A stretch of 64,000 nucleotides of DNA from Methylobacterium planeticum (GTDB lineage: Bacteria; Pseudomonadota; Alphaproteobacteria; Rhizobiales; Beijerinckiaceae): contig NZ_VZZJ01000017.1 in assembly GCF_008806345.1 (NCBI RefSeq), positions 52,361-116,360 on the forward strand. Reading direction: 5' to 3'. Both the position numbers and the translations under genes were made by a program. Shown here piece after piece: positions 1 to 9,000 of the stretch. Each line of letters begins with the position of its first letter. The first letter of the stretch is position 1. A model generated the notes under the pieces. The model was not told the DNA's origin, did no database searches, and worked only from the letters and a program-made list of their open reading frames with translations.

Positions 1-714
1 GTTCTCCGGCGGGGAGAAGTCGCGCGGCTCCTTGGCGGCCTTCTCGGCGAGGCGGATGATCGCCTCGATCACGGGCTGGAAGTGCTTGTGGCCGAACATC
101 ACGGCCCCGAGCATCACGTCCTCGGAGAGCTCCTTCGCCTCCGACTCGACCATCAGGACCGCGTCCTGGGTGCCGGCGACGACGAGGTCGAGGGTCGATT
201 CGTCGGTCTCGGTCACGGCCGGGTTCAGCTTGTAGCCGCCGTTGAGGTAGCCGACGCGGGCCGCGCCGATCGGGCCCATGAAGGGCACGCCGGAGAGCGT
301 GAGGGCGGCGGAGGCCGCCACCATGGCGACGATGTCGGGATCGTTCTCGAGGTCGTGGGTCAGGACGGTAACGACGACCTGGGTGTCGTTGCGCCAGCCC
401 TCGACGAAGAGGGGGCGGATCGGACGGTCGATCAGGCGGGAGACCAGGGTCTCCTTCTCGGAGGGACGGCCCTCCCGCTTGAAGTAGCCGCCCGGGATGC
501 GGCCGGCGGCGTAGGCGCGCTCCTGGTAGTTCACGGTCAGCGGCAGAAAGTCGATGCCGGCCTTCGGCTCCTTCCCCGACACGACGGTGGCGAGGACCGA
601 GGTCTCGCCGTAGGTGGCGACGACGGCGCCGTCGGCCTGGCGGGCGACCTTGCCGGTCTCGAGGACGAGCTTGCGGTCGCCCCAGATCAGCTCTTCACGT
701 TGGACGTCGAACAT
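1..714 (-). CDS. pnp: Polyribonucleotide nucleotidyltransferase (PNPase), N-terminal part, cut by window edge
   Basis: PNPase degrades RNA 3' to 5' by phosphorolysis and is a degradosome component. The visible 238 codons begin MFDVQREELIWGDRKLVLE and hold the first RNase PH-like domain, with the family stretches ATVVSGKEPKAGIDFLPL, GGYFKREGRPSEKE and SRLIDRPIRPLF. The ATG at 714 matches the usual PNPase N-terminus. The gene runs off the left edge, so the second RNase PH domain and the KH/S1 domains are not visible. It follows rpsO on the same strand with about 200 bases between, the classic rpsO-pnp order. A strong hairpin just after rpsO may separate or process the two messages. Identity is certain. 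Confidence 0.97.
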   Translation of the reverse strand, partial: MFDVQREELIWGDRKLVLETGKVARQADGAVVATYGETSVLATVVSGKEPKAGIDFLPLTVNYQERAYAAGRIPGGYFKREGRPSEKETLVSRLIDRPIRPLFVEGWRNDTQVVVTVLTHDLENDPDIVAMVAASAALTLSGVPFMGPIGAARVGYLNGGYKLNPAVTETDESTLDLVVAGTQDAVLMVESEAKELSEDVMLGAVMFGHKHFQPVIEAIIRLAEKAAKEPRDFSPPEN

Positions 715-876
715 ATCTCATCAGCCTTCATACGGTCGGGCGAACCCGGCACCGCCAGCGGCAAGACGGCGAGGGACTCCCGGTTCGGAAGCCCCTCGCG
801 ATCCTGCCCTGGCGTCGCGCCTCGAAGTCGCCCGGGGATCGACGGGCCGGACCCATTCCGCCCCGTCGATGGTCGA

Positions 877-907
877 GCGCGGTCCCGAGCCGGGCTCGGG
901 ACCGCGC
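877..907 (-). terminator. Perfect 14-bp hairpin between rpsO and pnp
   Basis: Bases 877-890 and 894-907 are perfect inverted repeats (GCGCGGTCCCGAGC) around a 3-base loop, starting 12 bases after the rpsO stop codon on the minus strand. No T run follows, so it may be a partial terminator, a 3'-end stabiliser or an RNase III site. In Escherichia coli the rpsO-pnp interval carries both a terminator and an RNase III hairpin; the equivalence here is inference. Confidence 0.6.
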
Positions 908-918
908 GTTGGAAGATC

Positions 919-1188
919 CTAGCGACGGATGCCGAGGCGCTCGATCAGCGAGCGGTACCGGGCCTCGTCCTTGCGCTTCACGTAGTCGAGCAGCGAGCGG
1001 CGCTGCGAGACCAGCTTCAGGAGGCCGCGGCGGGAATGGTTGTCCTTGCCGTGGGTCTTGAAGTGCTGGGTCAGGTTGGTGATCCGCTCGGTGAGGATCG
1101 CCACCTGGACCTCCGGCGAACCGGTGTCCTTGCCGCCCTGCGCGTAGTCCTTGATGAGCGCGGTCTTGCGCTCTGCCGTGATCGACAT
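919..1188 (-). CDS. rpsO: 30S ribosomal protein S15
   Basis: S15 binds the central domain of 16S rRNA and helps nucleate the 30S platform. The 89-residue product MSITAERKTALIKDYAQGGK... is the normal length. It carries the family landmarks DTGSPEVQVAILTERI, LTQHFKTHGKDNHSRRGL and the ending YRSLIERLGIRR. The ATG at 1188 is the only start giving the canonical N-terminus. It lies upstream of pnp on the same strand, and truB, the usual upstream neighbour, is absent: the next gene is divergent. In other bacteria S15 represses its own translation; I did not identify the leader fold here. Confidence 0.98.
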   Translation of the reverse strand: MSITAERKTALIKDYAQGGKDTGSPEVQVAILTERITNLTQHFKTHGKDNHSRRGLLKLVSQRRSLLDYVKRKDEARYRSLIERLGIRR

Positions 1189-1505
1189 CGCCTTTGGCCT
1201 TTCGGGATGGGGTGTCTGGATGCGGGCCGCCCCGTGAGGGAGCGGCGCGTGCTCGGGCCTTGGCCACTGCCGGGATGTCGTCCAGCAGGGTCTAACCCCC
1301 AAGCGGTTCAAGCCCCGCCCGTTGCCGGGTCGAGGTCGCGCGGACCATACACGAAACCGTCCGCAGCGCCAGTCCTCCCGGAGGCGGCCCCTCGCCGCGC
1401 TGTCCCCGGCCTCCACCCTGGCGCAGGATTTGCCGCCGGAACGGTCGCCCGGTTGGGGTCAAGCGAGCCCCGGTGCGGGCCGAGGGAAGCGAGCGCGTGC
1501 GAATC
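1189..1505. other. Divergent intergenic region rpsO / permease
   Basis: About 317 bases separate the divergent rpsO and amino acid permease starts, so both promoters should lie here. I see no convincing -35/-10 pair, RNA gene or small coding region. Open frames crossing it lack family features and look like by-products of high GC. Confidence 0.5.
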
Positions 1506-2939
1506 ATGGCCGTCACCCGCCGCAACGGCCGCAAGCCGATCGCCCGGATCCTCGCCGAGCACGCGGACGCGGCGGCGGGGCCGCCGCTCGCGCGCAACCT
1601 CACGGCCTTCAGCCTCGTCTGCATCGGGGTCGGGGCCACGGTCGGGGCGGGGATCTTCGTGCTGACCGGCACCGCCGCCGCGCAATATGCCGGGCCGGCC
1701 CTGGTCCTGTCCTTCCTCCTCGGGGCGGTCGCCTGCGCCTTCGTCGGCCTCTGCTACGCCGAGCTCGCCGCGATGATCCCGGTCCCGGGCTCGACCTACA
1801 CCTACACCTACGCCACCCTCGGGCGGTTCTGCGCCTGGATCATCGGCTGGGACCTCGTGCTCGAGTTCGCCATGGCGGCCGCGACCGTGGCGGTGGGCTG
1901 GTCGGGCTACGCGCAGAGCCTGCTGGCCGATCTCGGCCTCAGGTTGCCGACGAGGCTCGCGTCCGCCCCGGGCGCGGGCGGGCTCGTGAACCTGCCCGCC
2001 GCCGGGATCGTCCTCGCCCTGACGGCACTCCTCGTGCGCGACAACCGGGACGCGGCCCGCGCCAACGCCGCCCTGGTGGCGCTCAAGGTCGCGATCATCC
2101 TGGCCTTCGTGGCGGTCGGCGCCGCGCACCTGAACCCCGCCCTGTGGTCGCCGCTCGTCCCGCCGAACACCGGCACGTTCGGGGCGTTCGGCTGGAGCGG
2201 GGTGCTGCGGGGCGCGGGCGTCGTCTTCTTCGCCTTCATCGGCTTCGAGACCGTGGCGACGGCGGTGGGCGAGACCCGGGCGCCGCAGCGGGACGCCCCG
2301 ATCGGCCTCCTCGGGGCGCTCGTCCTCACCACGATCCTGTACGTGGCGGTGGCCGCGGTGCTGACCGGCCTCGTGCCCTACCGGGAGCTGGACGTCGCCG
2401 ACCCGATCGCCAAGGCGATCGACGCGATCGGGCTCGGCGCCTTCGCGGTGGTGATCAAGCTGGGGGCGCTGGTCGGCCTCACCACCTCGGCGCTGACCGC
2501 CCTCTACGGGCAGGCGCGGATCTTCTACGCCATGGCACGCGACCGGCTCCTGCCGGACACCTTCGCGCGGGTCCATCCCGTGACCCGGACGCCGGCCCTG
2601 AGCCAGGGGCTGATCGGGGTGCTGACGGCCCTCGTCGCCGCCTTCGTGCCCATCGACATCCTGGGCGAGCTCGTCAGCATCGGGACCCTGCTGGCCTTCA
2701 TCCTCGTCTGTGCCGCGGTGCTGATCCTGCGCCGGACCGAGCCGGACCGGCCGCGCCCGTTCCGGGTCCGGGCCGCGCCCCTGGTGGCCGGCCTCGGCAT
2801 CCTGACCTGCCTCGCCCTGATGGCGGGGCTGCCGGGGGACACCTGGATCCGCCTCGCGGTCTGGCTCGGGATCGGGCTCGCGATCTACGCTGGCTACGGG
2901 CGCCATTCGGGGGAGCCCGGCGCCGCGCCGCGCGCGTGA
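1506..2939 (+). CDS. Amino acid permease, APC superfamily (cationic amino acid transporter type)
   Basis: An inner-membrane amino acid transporter, probably a proton symporter or exchanger. The 477-residue protein has about 12 hydrophobic segments. The first carries the APC signature IGVGATVGAGIFVLTGTAA (near residues 40-58), followed by PGPAL-like and ELAAMIPVPGSTYTYTY motifs, and a later FFAFIGFETVATAVGE segment. Length and motifs fit the CAT/YfnA branch; the substrate cannot be told from sequence. The ATG at 1506 is chosen because it precedes the basic stretch seen in relatives; a GTG at 1473 is in frame. It is divergent from rpsO and followed by a hairpin. Confidence 0.88.
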   Translation: MAVTRRNGRKPIARILAEHADAAAGPPLARNLTAFSLVCIGVGATVGAGIFVLTGTAAAQYAGPALVLSFLLGAVACAFVGLCYAELAAMIPVPGSTYTYTYATLGRFCAWIIGWDLVLEFAMAAATVAVGWSGYAQSLLADLGLRLPTRLASAPGAGGLVNLPAAGIVLALTALLVRDNRDAARANAALVALKVAIILAFVAVGAAHLNPALWSPLVPPNTGTFGAFGWSGVLRGAGVVFFAFIGFETVATAVGETRAPQRDAPIGLLGALVLTTILYVAVAAVLTGLVPYRELDVADPIAKAIDAIGLGAFAVVIKLGALVGLTTSALTALYGQARIFYAMARDRLLPDTFARVHPVTRTPALSQGLIGVLTALVAAFVPIDILGELVSIGTLLAFILVCAAVLILRRTEPDRPRPFRVRAAPLVAGLGILTCLALMAGLPGDTWIRLAVWLGIGLAIYAGYGRHSGEPGAAPRA

Positions 2940-2961
2940 GGCCGTCGACCGGAGGCGGGCC

Positions 2962-2999
2962 CCGCATCCCGGGCTCCGCCCTGCGGCCCCGGGATGCGG
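2962..2999 (+). terminator. Terminator-like hairpin after the permease
   Basis: A perfect 12-bp inverted repeat, CCGCATCCCGGG at 2962-2973 and its complement at 2988-2999, with a 14-base loop, lies 23 bases after the permease stop. There is no T run, so it is a hairpin of uncertain termination strength. Confidence 0.45.
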
Positions 3000-3010
3000 T
3001 GGACATCGAT

Positions 3011-3031
3011 CTCCGCCGTCAGGCGGCGGAG
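3011..3031 (-). terminator. Hairpin after the 31-residue gene
   Basis: CTCCGCCG at 3011-3018 pairs with CGGCGGAG at 3024-3031 over a 5-base loop. On the minus strand it lies about 15 bases downstream of the stop of the small gene at 3046-3141, which supports that frame ending a transcript. No T run. Confidence 0.35.
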
Positions 3032-3045
3032 GAAGGCGCTTTCCC

Positions 3046-3141
3046 TCAGTACGAGCGGTTCCCGGCGCGGCCGCCGCCGTAGCGGCGGCGCAGGAACTGG
3101 ATGACCTTGGGCAACAGGAAGGCGATGAGGATCTTGCGCAT
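3046..3141 (-). CDS. Small basic hydrophobic protein, 31 residues, hypothetical
   Basis: An ATG-initiated frame of 31 codons encodes MRKILIAFLLPKVIQFLRRR followed by a Gly/Arg-rich tail ending GNRSY. It has one amphipathic or hydrophobic stretch (residues 4-17) flanked by basic residues, as in small membrane-associated proteins. It lies between the permease and xthA, with a hairpin just past its stop. No clear ribosome binding site is seen upstream. I do not recognise a family. The ordered composition, unlike the Arg/Pro/Ala noise of false frames in this DNA, is the main support. Confidence 0.4.
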   Translation of the reverse strand: MRKILIAFLLPKVIQFLRRRYGGGRAGNRSY

Positions 3142-3237
3142 GGGGTGGGGCGGCTCGCGGTGAGGGGTTCGCGAGCCTCGCAAGCCCGCATCGTGCCGGG
3201 AGAATGCCCGGACCGCGCAGAGCGTTCCGGGCGCGCC

Positions 3238-4047
3238 TCAGAGCTCGAGGGCGAGCGTCACCGGCGCGTGGTCCGAGGGACGGTCCCAGCCCCGGGCATG
3301 GCGGGCGACCGTGACGCCGCGCACGGTGCCGGCGAGGTCCGGCGAGACCCAGGCATGATCGAGGCGGCGGCCCTTGTTGGCGGCGGCCCAGTCGGGCGAG
3401 CGGTAGCTCCACCAGGTGTAGATCTTCTCGGGCTCGGGCGTCAGGAGGCGGGCCGCGTCGATCCAGCCCGCCTCGCCGCGCAAGGTCTCGAGCCGCTCGG
3501 TCTCGATGGGGGTGTGGCTCACCACGTCGAGGAGCTGCTTGTGCGACCAGACATCGTGCTCCAGCGGGGCCACGTTGAGGTCGCCGACGAGGATCGCCGG
3601 GCCCGACACCCGGCGCCCGCCCCAGGCGCGCAGCGCGTCGAGGAAGTCGATCTTGTGCGCGAATTTCGGGTTCAGCCCGACATCCGGCACGTCGCCGCCG
3701 GCCGGCACGTAGAAATCGTGCAGGACGATGCCGGCGGCCCGGCCCGCCTCCGGTCCGAGCACCGCCGAGATGTGACGCGCATCGGCCCGCTCGCAGAAGG
3801 ACATCACCGCGCGGGTCAGGAGGGGATGGCGCGACAGGATCGCGACGCCGTTATAGCCCTTCTGGCCCGCGAACACGACGTGCTCGTAGCCCGAGCCCCG
3901 CAGCGCCTTCAGCGGAAAGGCGTCGTCCGGGCACTTCGTCTCCTGCAGGCAGAGCACGTCCGGCCGCTCCTCGGCGAGGAAGCGCAGGACGTGGTCGATG
4001 CGCAGGCGCACCGAGTTGATGTTCCAGGTGCTGACGGTGAAGCGCAA
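3238..4047 (-). CDS. xthA: Exodeoxyribonuclease III (AP endonuclease, Xth family)
   Basis: Cuts DNA at abasic sites and removes 3' blocking groups in base excision repair. The 269-residue product begins (TTG)RFTVSTWNINSVR, with catalytic Asn9 and then Glu36 in VLCLQETKCPDD. It continues with the DLNVAP motif, NKGRRLDHAWVS and the terminal PSDHAPV, which carries the catalytic Asp-His pair. Length matches the family (260-270). I chose the TTG at 4047 because it lies exactly at the conserved N-terminus; the frame stays open upstream but that part is low complexity. It is divergent from plsC across about 207 bases that should hold both promoters. Confidence 0.92.
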   Translation of the reverse strand: MRFTVSTWNINSVRLRIDHVLRFLAEERPDVLCLQETKCPDDAFPLKALRGSGYEHVVFAGQKGYNGVAILSRHPLLTRAVMSFCERADARHISAVLGPEAGRAAGIVLHDFYVPAGGDVPDVGLNPKFAHKIDFLDALRAWGGRRVSGPAILVGDLNVAPLEHDVWSHKQLLDVVSHTPIETERLETLRGEAGWIDAARLLTPEPEKIYTWWSYRSPDWAAANKGRRLDHAWVSPDLAGTVRGVTVARHARGWDRPSDHAPVTLALEL

Positions 4048-4254
4048 GGGCGGGGACTCGCGAAGGATCGAGGGCCCCTCGATAGCGGATTTTTCGAGCT
4101 TGGCGAGGGCTTGGGATCCGTTCGGCGCGGGCGCGCCGCCGGCCGGAGCGGGTGCGGCGGCGCGTCTCGCCGCGGGCCGCCCGAACCGAATTCCCGTGCG
4201 CGGCGGCCGCGGAGGGGCTATGGCCCCGGGCTGACACCCGCAGAAGGCCGCTTC

Positions 4255-4986
4255 GTGCCGCACCCTCGCTCCGTGCTCTTCAACGCCTATTGGGCTGCCT
4301 GGACCGCGCTGTTCCTCGCACCCCTCCTGGTGTTCGCCGCCTCCGGCTCGCCGGCCCGGCCGATCCGCGCCGCGACGCGCCTGTGGGCCCGGGGCATCCT
4401 GTTCGGCCTGCGCCACCTCGTCGGGCTCACCTACGTGGAGGAGGGCCGGGAGCGCATCCCGCGCGAGCCCTGCCTGATCGTCGCCAACCATCAATCGGCC
4501 TGGGAGACCCTGGCTTTCCTGATCCTGGTGCCGGATGTCGCGATCGTGGCCAAGCGCGAGCTGATCACGATCCCGGTCGTCGGCTGGTTCCTGCGCCGCT
4601 CGCCGATGATCATCATCGACCGGGCGAACGGCACCCAGGCCCTGCGCACGATGATCGACGAGAGCCGGGCGGCGGTGGCGGCCGGGCGCTCGGTGCTGAT
4701 CTTCCCCGAGGGCACCCGCGGCACGATCGGCGATCCGGTGCAGTTCAAGCGCGGCGTCGAGCTGCTGTACGGCCGCCTCGGGTTGCGGGTGCTGCCGGTG
4801 GCGGTGAATTCCGGCCTGTACTGGCCGAGCGGCTCGCGGACGCGCGCCGGCACCGTCGTGGTGAGCTACCTCGACGCCCTGGCTCCGGGCCTGCCCGCCG
4901 CCGACTTCCTGCGCGGCACCGAGGGGGCGATCGACCGCGAGCTCGACCGCTGGCGCCCGGCGGATCTCGGGCTGCAGATGCCCTGA
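4255..4986 (+). CDS. plsC: 1-acyl-sn-glycerol-3-phosphate acyltransferase
   Basis: Transfers an acyl chain to lysophosphatidic acid to make phosphatidic acid at the inner membrane. The 243-residue product has an N-terminal membrane segment (WTALFLAPLLVFAASG). The acyltransferase motif NHQSAWE occupies the NHX4D position with Glu in place of Asp, the variant common in Alphaproteobacteria. It also has FPEGTRG and VLPVAVNSG. The GTG at 4255 (VPHPRSVLF...) follows an AGAAGG-type binding site and gives a normal length. It ends 10 bases from the stop of convergent lolA. Other PlsC-like acyl acceptors cannot be excluded. Confidence 0.88.
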   Translation: MPHPRSVLFNAYWAAWTALFLAPLLVFAASGSPARPIRAATRLWARGILFGLRHLVGLTYVEEGRERIPREPCLIVANHQSAWETLAFLILVPDVAIVAKRELITIPVVGWFLRRSPMIIIDRANGTQALRTMIDESRAAVAAGRSVLIFPEGTRGTIGDPVQFKRGVELLYGRLGLRVLPVAVNSGLYWPSGSRTRAGTVVVSYLDALAPGLPAADFLRGTEGAIDRELDRWRPADLGLQMP

Positions 4987-4996
4987 GGCGGCGCGC

Positions 4997-5953
4997 TTAC
5001 GGGCGCTGCATCTGCTGCTGCAGCGCCTTGTCCTCGGCGCGCCCGTAATTGATCACGAACTGCATCCCGTCGACGGCCTTGCCCTTCTGCAGGTTCGAGA
5101 GCTGCACCGTGGTCAGGTAGCCCTGCGGATCGGTGATCCGCCACTGGCTCAGCGTCTTCATCTCGGCATCGAAGAACAGCTGGATCTTCGAGGTGCCCCC
5201 GAGGGTCGAGCGGTCCTCGAGGGCGATGCGGATGCCGCCCGGATCGTTCGAGACGTCCGTCACCGAGAGGTCGCGGGCGAGGTCGATCTTCTCGCGCAGC
5301 AGGAATTTCAGCGGCGTCTGCGAGATGAAGTACAGGTCCTGCGTCGAGAGCTTGCGGTCGCGCACCGCCACCGAGGTGCCGTCGGCGACGACCTCGAGGG
5401 GCGAGGGCTGATCGTAGTCGAAGCGCAGGCGGCCGGGCTTGGCGAGCGTCAGCTTGCCGCCGATGCGGCGCCCGTCGGCGCCGATCTGGACGAAGTTGCC
5501 CGTGAGGGTCGTCATCCCGTTGAAATAGGCGTTGGCCTGAGCCAGCACGGTGGCGGGATCGGCATCCTCGGCCGGCAAGGCGGCGGCGTTCGGGGCGCCG
5601 ACGGCGGCGACCTTCGCCTCGCCCGGCGCCGCCTTGTGCGCCGAGGCCTTCGGGCCGCCGGTCTTCTCGCCCCCCTTGTCCGCACCCCTCTCGGCACCCC
5701 TCTCGGCACCCTTGGCCTCCTTTGCCTCCTTGCCGCCCTCCTTGACCTGCTTCGGCGCGGGCTTCCTCGGCGCGGCGGGGGCGGGCGCGGGCGCCTTCGG
5801 GGCGGGGGCGGGCTCCGGCGCGGGCTCCTCCTTGCGGCCGAACAGGCCGTCGAGGAACGACGAGACCTGCGCGGCGGCCGGGTCGGGCTGGAGGAGGCCG
5901 CCTGCGAGGACGAGCAGCGACGCGGCAAGCAGGCTCTGGCGGCGGCCGATCAT
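4997..5953 (-). CDS. lolA: Outer-membrane lipoprotein carrier, LolA family, with long charged linker
   Basis: LolA carries lipoproteins across the periplasm from LolCDE to the outer membrane. The 318-residue product starts at the ATG at 5953 with a signal peptide (RRQSLLAASLLVLAGG, cut near AAAQ). A Pro/Ala/Lys/Glu-rich stretch follows at about 35-125, including GAERGAERGADKGGEKTGG. The LolA fold then runs from about residue 130 (FNGMTTLTGNFVQIG, PGRLRFDYDQPSPLEVV, DPQGYLTTVQLSNLQ). The core matches the family; the roughly 90-residue linker is extra. A GTG-like upstream start at 5998 would spoil the signal peptide. GGAG precedes the chosen start. It lies just downstream of ftsK on the same strand, about 105 bases away. 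Confidence 0.87.
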   Translation of the reverse strand: MIGRRQSLLAASLLVLAGGLLQPDPAAAQVSSFLDGLFGRKEEPAPEPAPAPKAPAPAPAAPRKPAPKQVKEGGKEAKEAKGAERGAERGADKGGEKTGGPKASAHKAAPGEAKVAAVGAPNAAALPAEDADPATVLAQANAYFNGMTTLTGNFVQIGADGRRIGGKLTLAKPGRLRFDYDQPSPLEVVADGTSVAVRDRKLSTQDLYFISQTPLKFLLREKIDLARDLSVTDVSNDPGGIRIALEDRSTLGGTSKIQLFFDAEMKTLSQWRITDPQGYLTTVQLSNLQKGKAVDGMQFVINYGRAEDKALQQQMQRP

Positions 5954-6030
5954 CGTGGGCGTACTCCGGGAGCGGGAGAAGGGGGCGGGAGGCCCCATGC
6001 TTAGAGACCCGCCCTGTGGCGAATATGCGA

Positions 6031-6052
6031 CGCCGGCCCCGAAGGGCCGGCG
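6031..6052 (-). terminator. Hairpin downstream of ftsK
   Basis: CGCCGGCCC (6031-6039) and GGGCCGGCG (6044-6052) form a perfect 9-bp stem with a CGAA loop, 7 bases after the ftsK stop on the minus strand and upstream of lolA. There is no clear T run, so it may weaken rather than stop readthrough into lolA. Confidence 0.5.
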
Positions 6053-6058
6053 CGGAGA

Positions 6059-9000
6059 TCAATCGTCGTCGTACATCACGCCGCCGGACATCATGGAGGA
6101 GGGCCCGCCCTCGACCAGGATCTCGCGCTTGCCGGCGTGGTTGGCCGGGCCGACGATGCCCTCGATCTCCATGCGCTCCATGATCGAGGCGGCGCGGTTG
6201 TAGCCGATCTGCAGGCGGCGCTGGATGTAGCTGGTGGAGGCCTTCTTGTCGCGCAGCACCACCTGAATGGCCTGCTCGTAGAGGTCGCCGCCGGCCTCGC
6301 CGCCGCCGCTCGCCACGAAGCTGCCGACGTCGAAGACCGCCACATCCGTCTCCTCGGGCTCCTCCTGGCGCTCGGCCCGCTCGGTCCGGTCCGCCTTGGA
6401 GCCCCGTCCGGCCTTCTCGGTCTCGCCCGACCCGTCATCGGCGGTGACGGCCTCGAGATAGGCCGGCCGGCCCTGGCGCTTCAGATGCGCCACCACGCTC
6501 TCCACCTCCGCGTCCGAGCAGAACGGCCCGTGCACCCGCGTGGTGCGCCCCCCGCCCGCCATGAACAGCATGTCGCCCTGGCCCAGCAACTGCTCGGCGC
6601 CCATCTCGCCGAGGATCGTGCGCGAGTCGATCTTGCTCGTGACCTGGAAGGAGATCCGGGTCGGGAAGTTGGCCTTGATCGTGCCGGTGATCACGTCCAC
6701 CGACGGGCGCTGCGTGGCCATGATCAGGTGGATGCCCGCCGCCCGCGCCATCTGGGCCAGACGCTGGATCGCCCCCTCGATCTCCTTGCCCGCCACCATC
6801 ATCAGGTCGGCCATCTCGTCGACCACGATCACGATGTAGGGCAGCGCCGACAGGTCCATCTCCTCCTGCTCGAACACGGCCTCGCCGGTCTCGCGGTTGA
6901 AGCCCGCCGGGACGGTGCGCAGGATCACCTCGCCCTTGGCGCGCGCCTCGGCCATGCGGGCGTTGTAGCCGTCGATGTTGCGCACGCCGATCTTGGACAT
7001 CTTCTTGTAGCGCTCCTCCATCTCGCGCACCGCCCATTTGAGGGCGATCACCGCCTTCTTGGGGTCGATGACGACGGGGGAGAGCAGGTGCGGGATGCCG
7101 TCGTAGACGGACAATTCCAGCATCTTCGGATCGACCATGATCAGCCGGCACTCCTCGGGCTTCAGCCGGTAGAGGAGCGACAGGATCATGGTGTTGATGG
7201 CCACCGACTTGCCGGAGCCGGTGGTGCCGGCCACCAGCAGGTGCGGCATGCGGGCGAGGTCCGCGATGATCGGCTCGCCGCCGATGTTCTTGCCGAGGCA
7301 GAGGGCGAGCTTGTGCTTGCTCTCGGAGAAGTCCGGCGAGGCGAGGAGTTCGCGCAGGTACACGGTCTCCCGGGTCTCGTTCGGCAGCTCGATGCCGATG
7401 ACGTTGCGGCCGGGCACGACCGCGACGCGGGCCGAGACGGCGGACATCGAGCGGGCGATGTCGTCCGACAGGCCGATGACGCGGCTGGACTTGGTGCCGG
7501 GGGCGGGTTCGAGCTCGTAGAGGGTGACGACGGGGCCGGGACGCACCGCCAGGATGTCGCCGCGCACGCCGAAATCCTGCACCGTCTGCTGGAGGTTCAG
7601 CGCGTTCTGCTCCAGCACGTCGGCGTCGACCTCCTCGCCCTCGCTCGCCACCGGCATCGCCAGGAGCTCCAGGGAGGGATGCGCGTAATCGGCGTTCTGG
7701 ATGGTCGCCACCGCGAGGTGGCGCCCGGCCGGGATCAAGCTCGCGCGCGGCTCCGGCAGGATGGCGCGCGGGGCGATGACCGGGATCGACGGAGCGGGGA
7801 GGGGGGTCTGGTCGAGGACCGGCTCCATCTCGAGGGGTTCGGGCGCGGCCTGGACCGGGGCGGGGACCTGCGCGTCCGGGGCCGCCGCTTCGGGGGCCTG
7901 CGCCTCGGGCGCCGCCTTGCCGCGCAGCAGCACGGGGCGCGACGCGATCGGCATCGCGGCCACGGGCGCCGCAGCCGCGGGAGCCGACGGCGGCTGGACG
8001 CCCCGGATCGCCGCGCGGGCGGCCATGGCCGAGACCGGCCGCGGGCGCGCCGCCGCATCCGGTGCGGGGGCGATCGGGGCGGGGGCGGCCTCGGACCGGG
8101 CGGTGAAATCCGCGCCGGGACCGAAGACGAGGGAGAGGGCCGGGCGCGCATGGGCCGGCGCCGCCGATCCGGCCGGCTGCGCGGCGCGGTCCGGCGCCGG
8201 CCCGTCGATCACCGCTCCGTTCGGCTTGCCGTTATCCTGGCCGTTATCCTGGCCGTCGGCCGGGCGGGGGAGGCGGGTTCCGTCGAAGCGCACGAGGCGA
8301 TCGAGCACGTAGACCGGGCTCGGCGGCAGGGCGCGCAGGAGCGAGATGTCGAGGGGAACGGAGACGAAGCGGTCGGACGCACCCTCGGCATGGGAATCCG
8401 GGGCCCGGTCGGGGCCGGCCTCCAGGGTCGCCACCTCGGCGCGCTTGTCGGCTTCGGCCTGGATCGCCGCCCAGGCCTCCATGGCGGACCAGTCCTGGCC
8501 CTCGAACCAGGGCTGCAGGTCCGACCAATCGGGCACTTCGGACCAGTCTCGCTCGGGCGCCGGGGCGTGCGGAGCCGGCGCGGCGGCGAACGGACCGGAC
8601 AGGCCCGCATCGGCAGCTGGCGCGGGCGCGGCCTCGGCCGGGCCATCAGCCGGGGTCTTGGCCGGACGCCGGTCGGGGGTGCGGAAGAAGCGGACGCCGG
8701 GCGGCGGCACGAAGGGCTGACGCCACAGGGGAACCGGCGGCTCGGCCGAGGCGGCCTCGGCGGCCTCCTGGGCGGCGCGCTCCGCCGCCGCGCGCTCGGC
8801 CTCGATGGCGAGCGTCGCGGCCTGCGCCTCGGCCTGGGCCTGGGCGAGGGCGGCCCGCTCCGCGTCGAGGGCGCGCTGGCGCCGCTCGTGCAGCACGGTG
8901 TCGGGGGTGCGGGTGTAGCGCACGGCGGGCCGCTCGGGCTCGGCCGCCGCGGGGGCGGGCATCGACGCCGACAGGGAGGCCGCCAGGGAGGCGGCGGACA

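Noticed and set aside
5680..5720. Repeat in lolA as a separate element
   Set aside because: The CCTCTCGGCACC repeat is short, has two to three copies and is simply part of the Ala/Glu/Arg-rich linker coding sequence.
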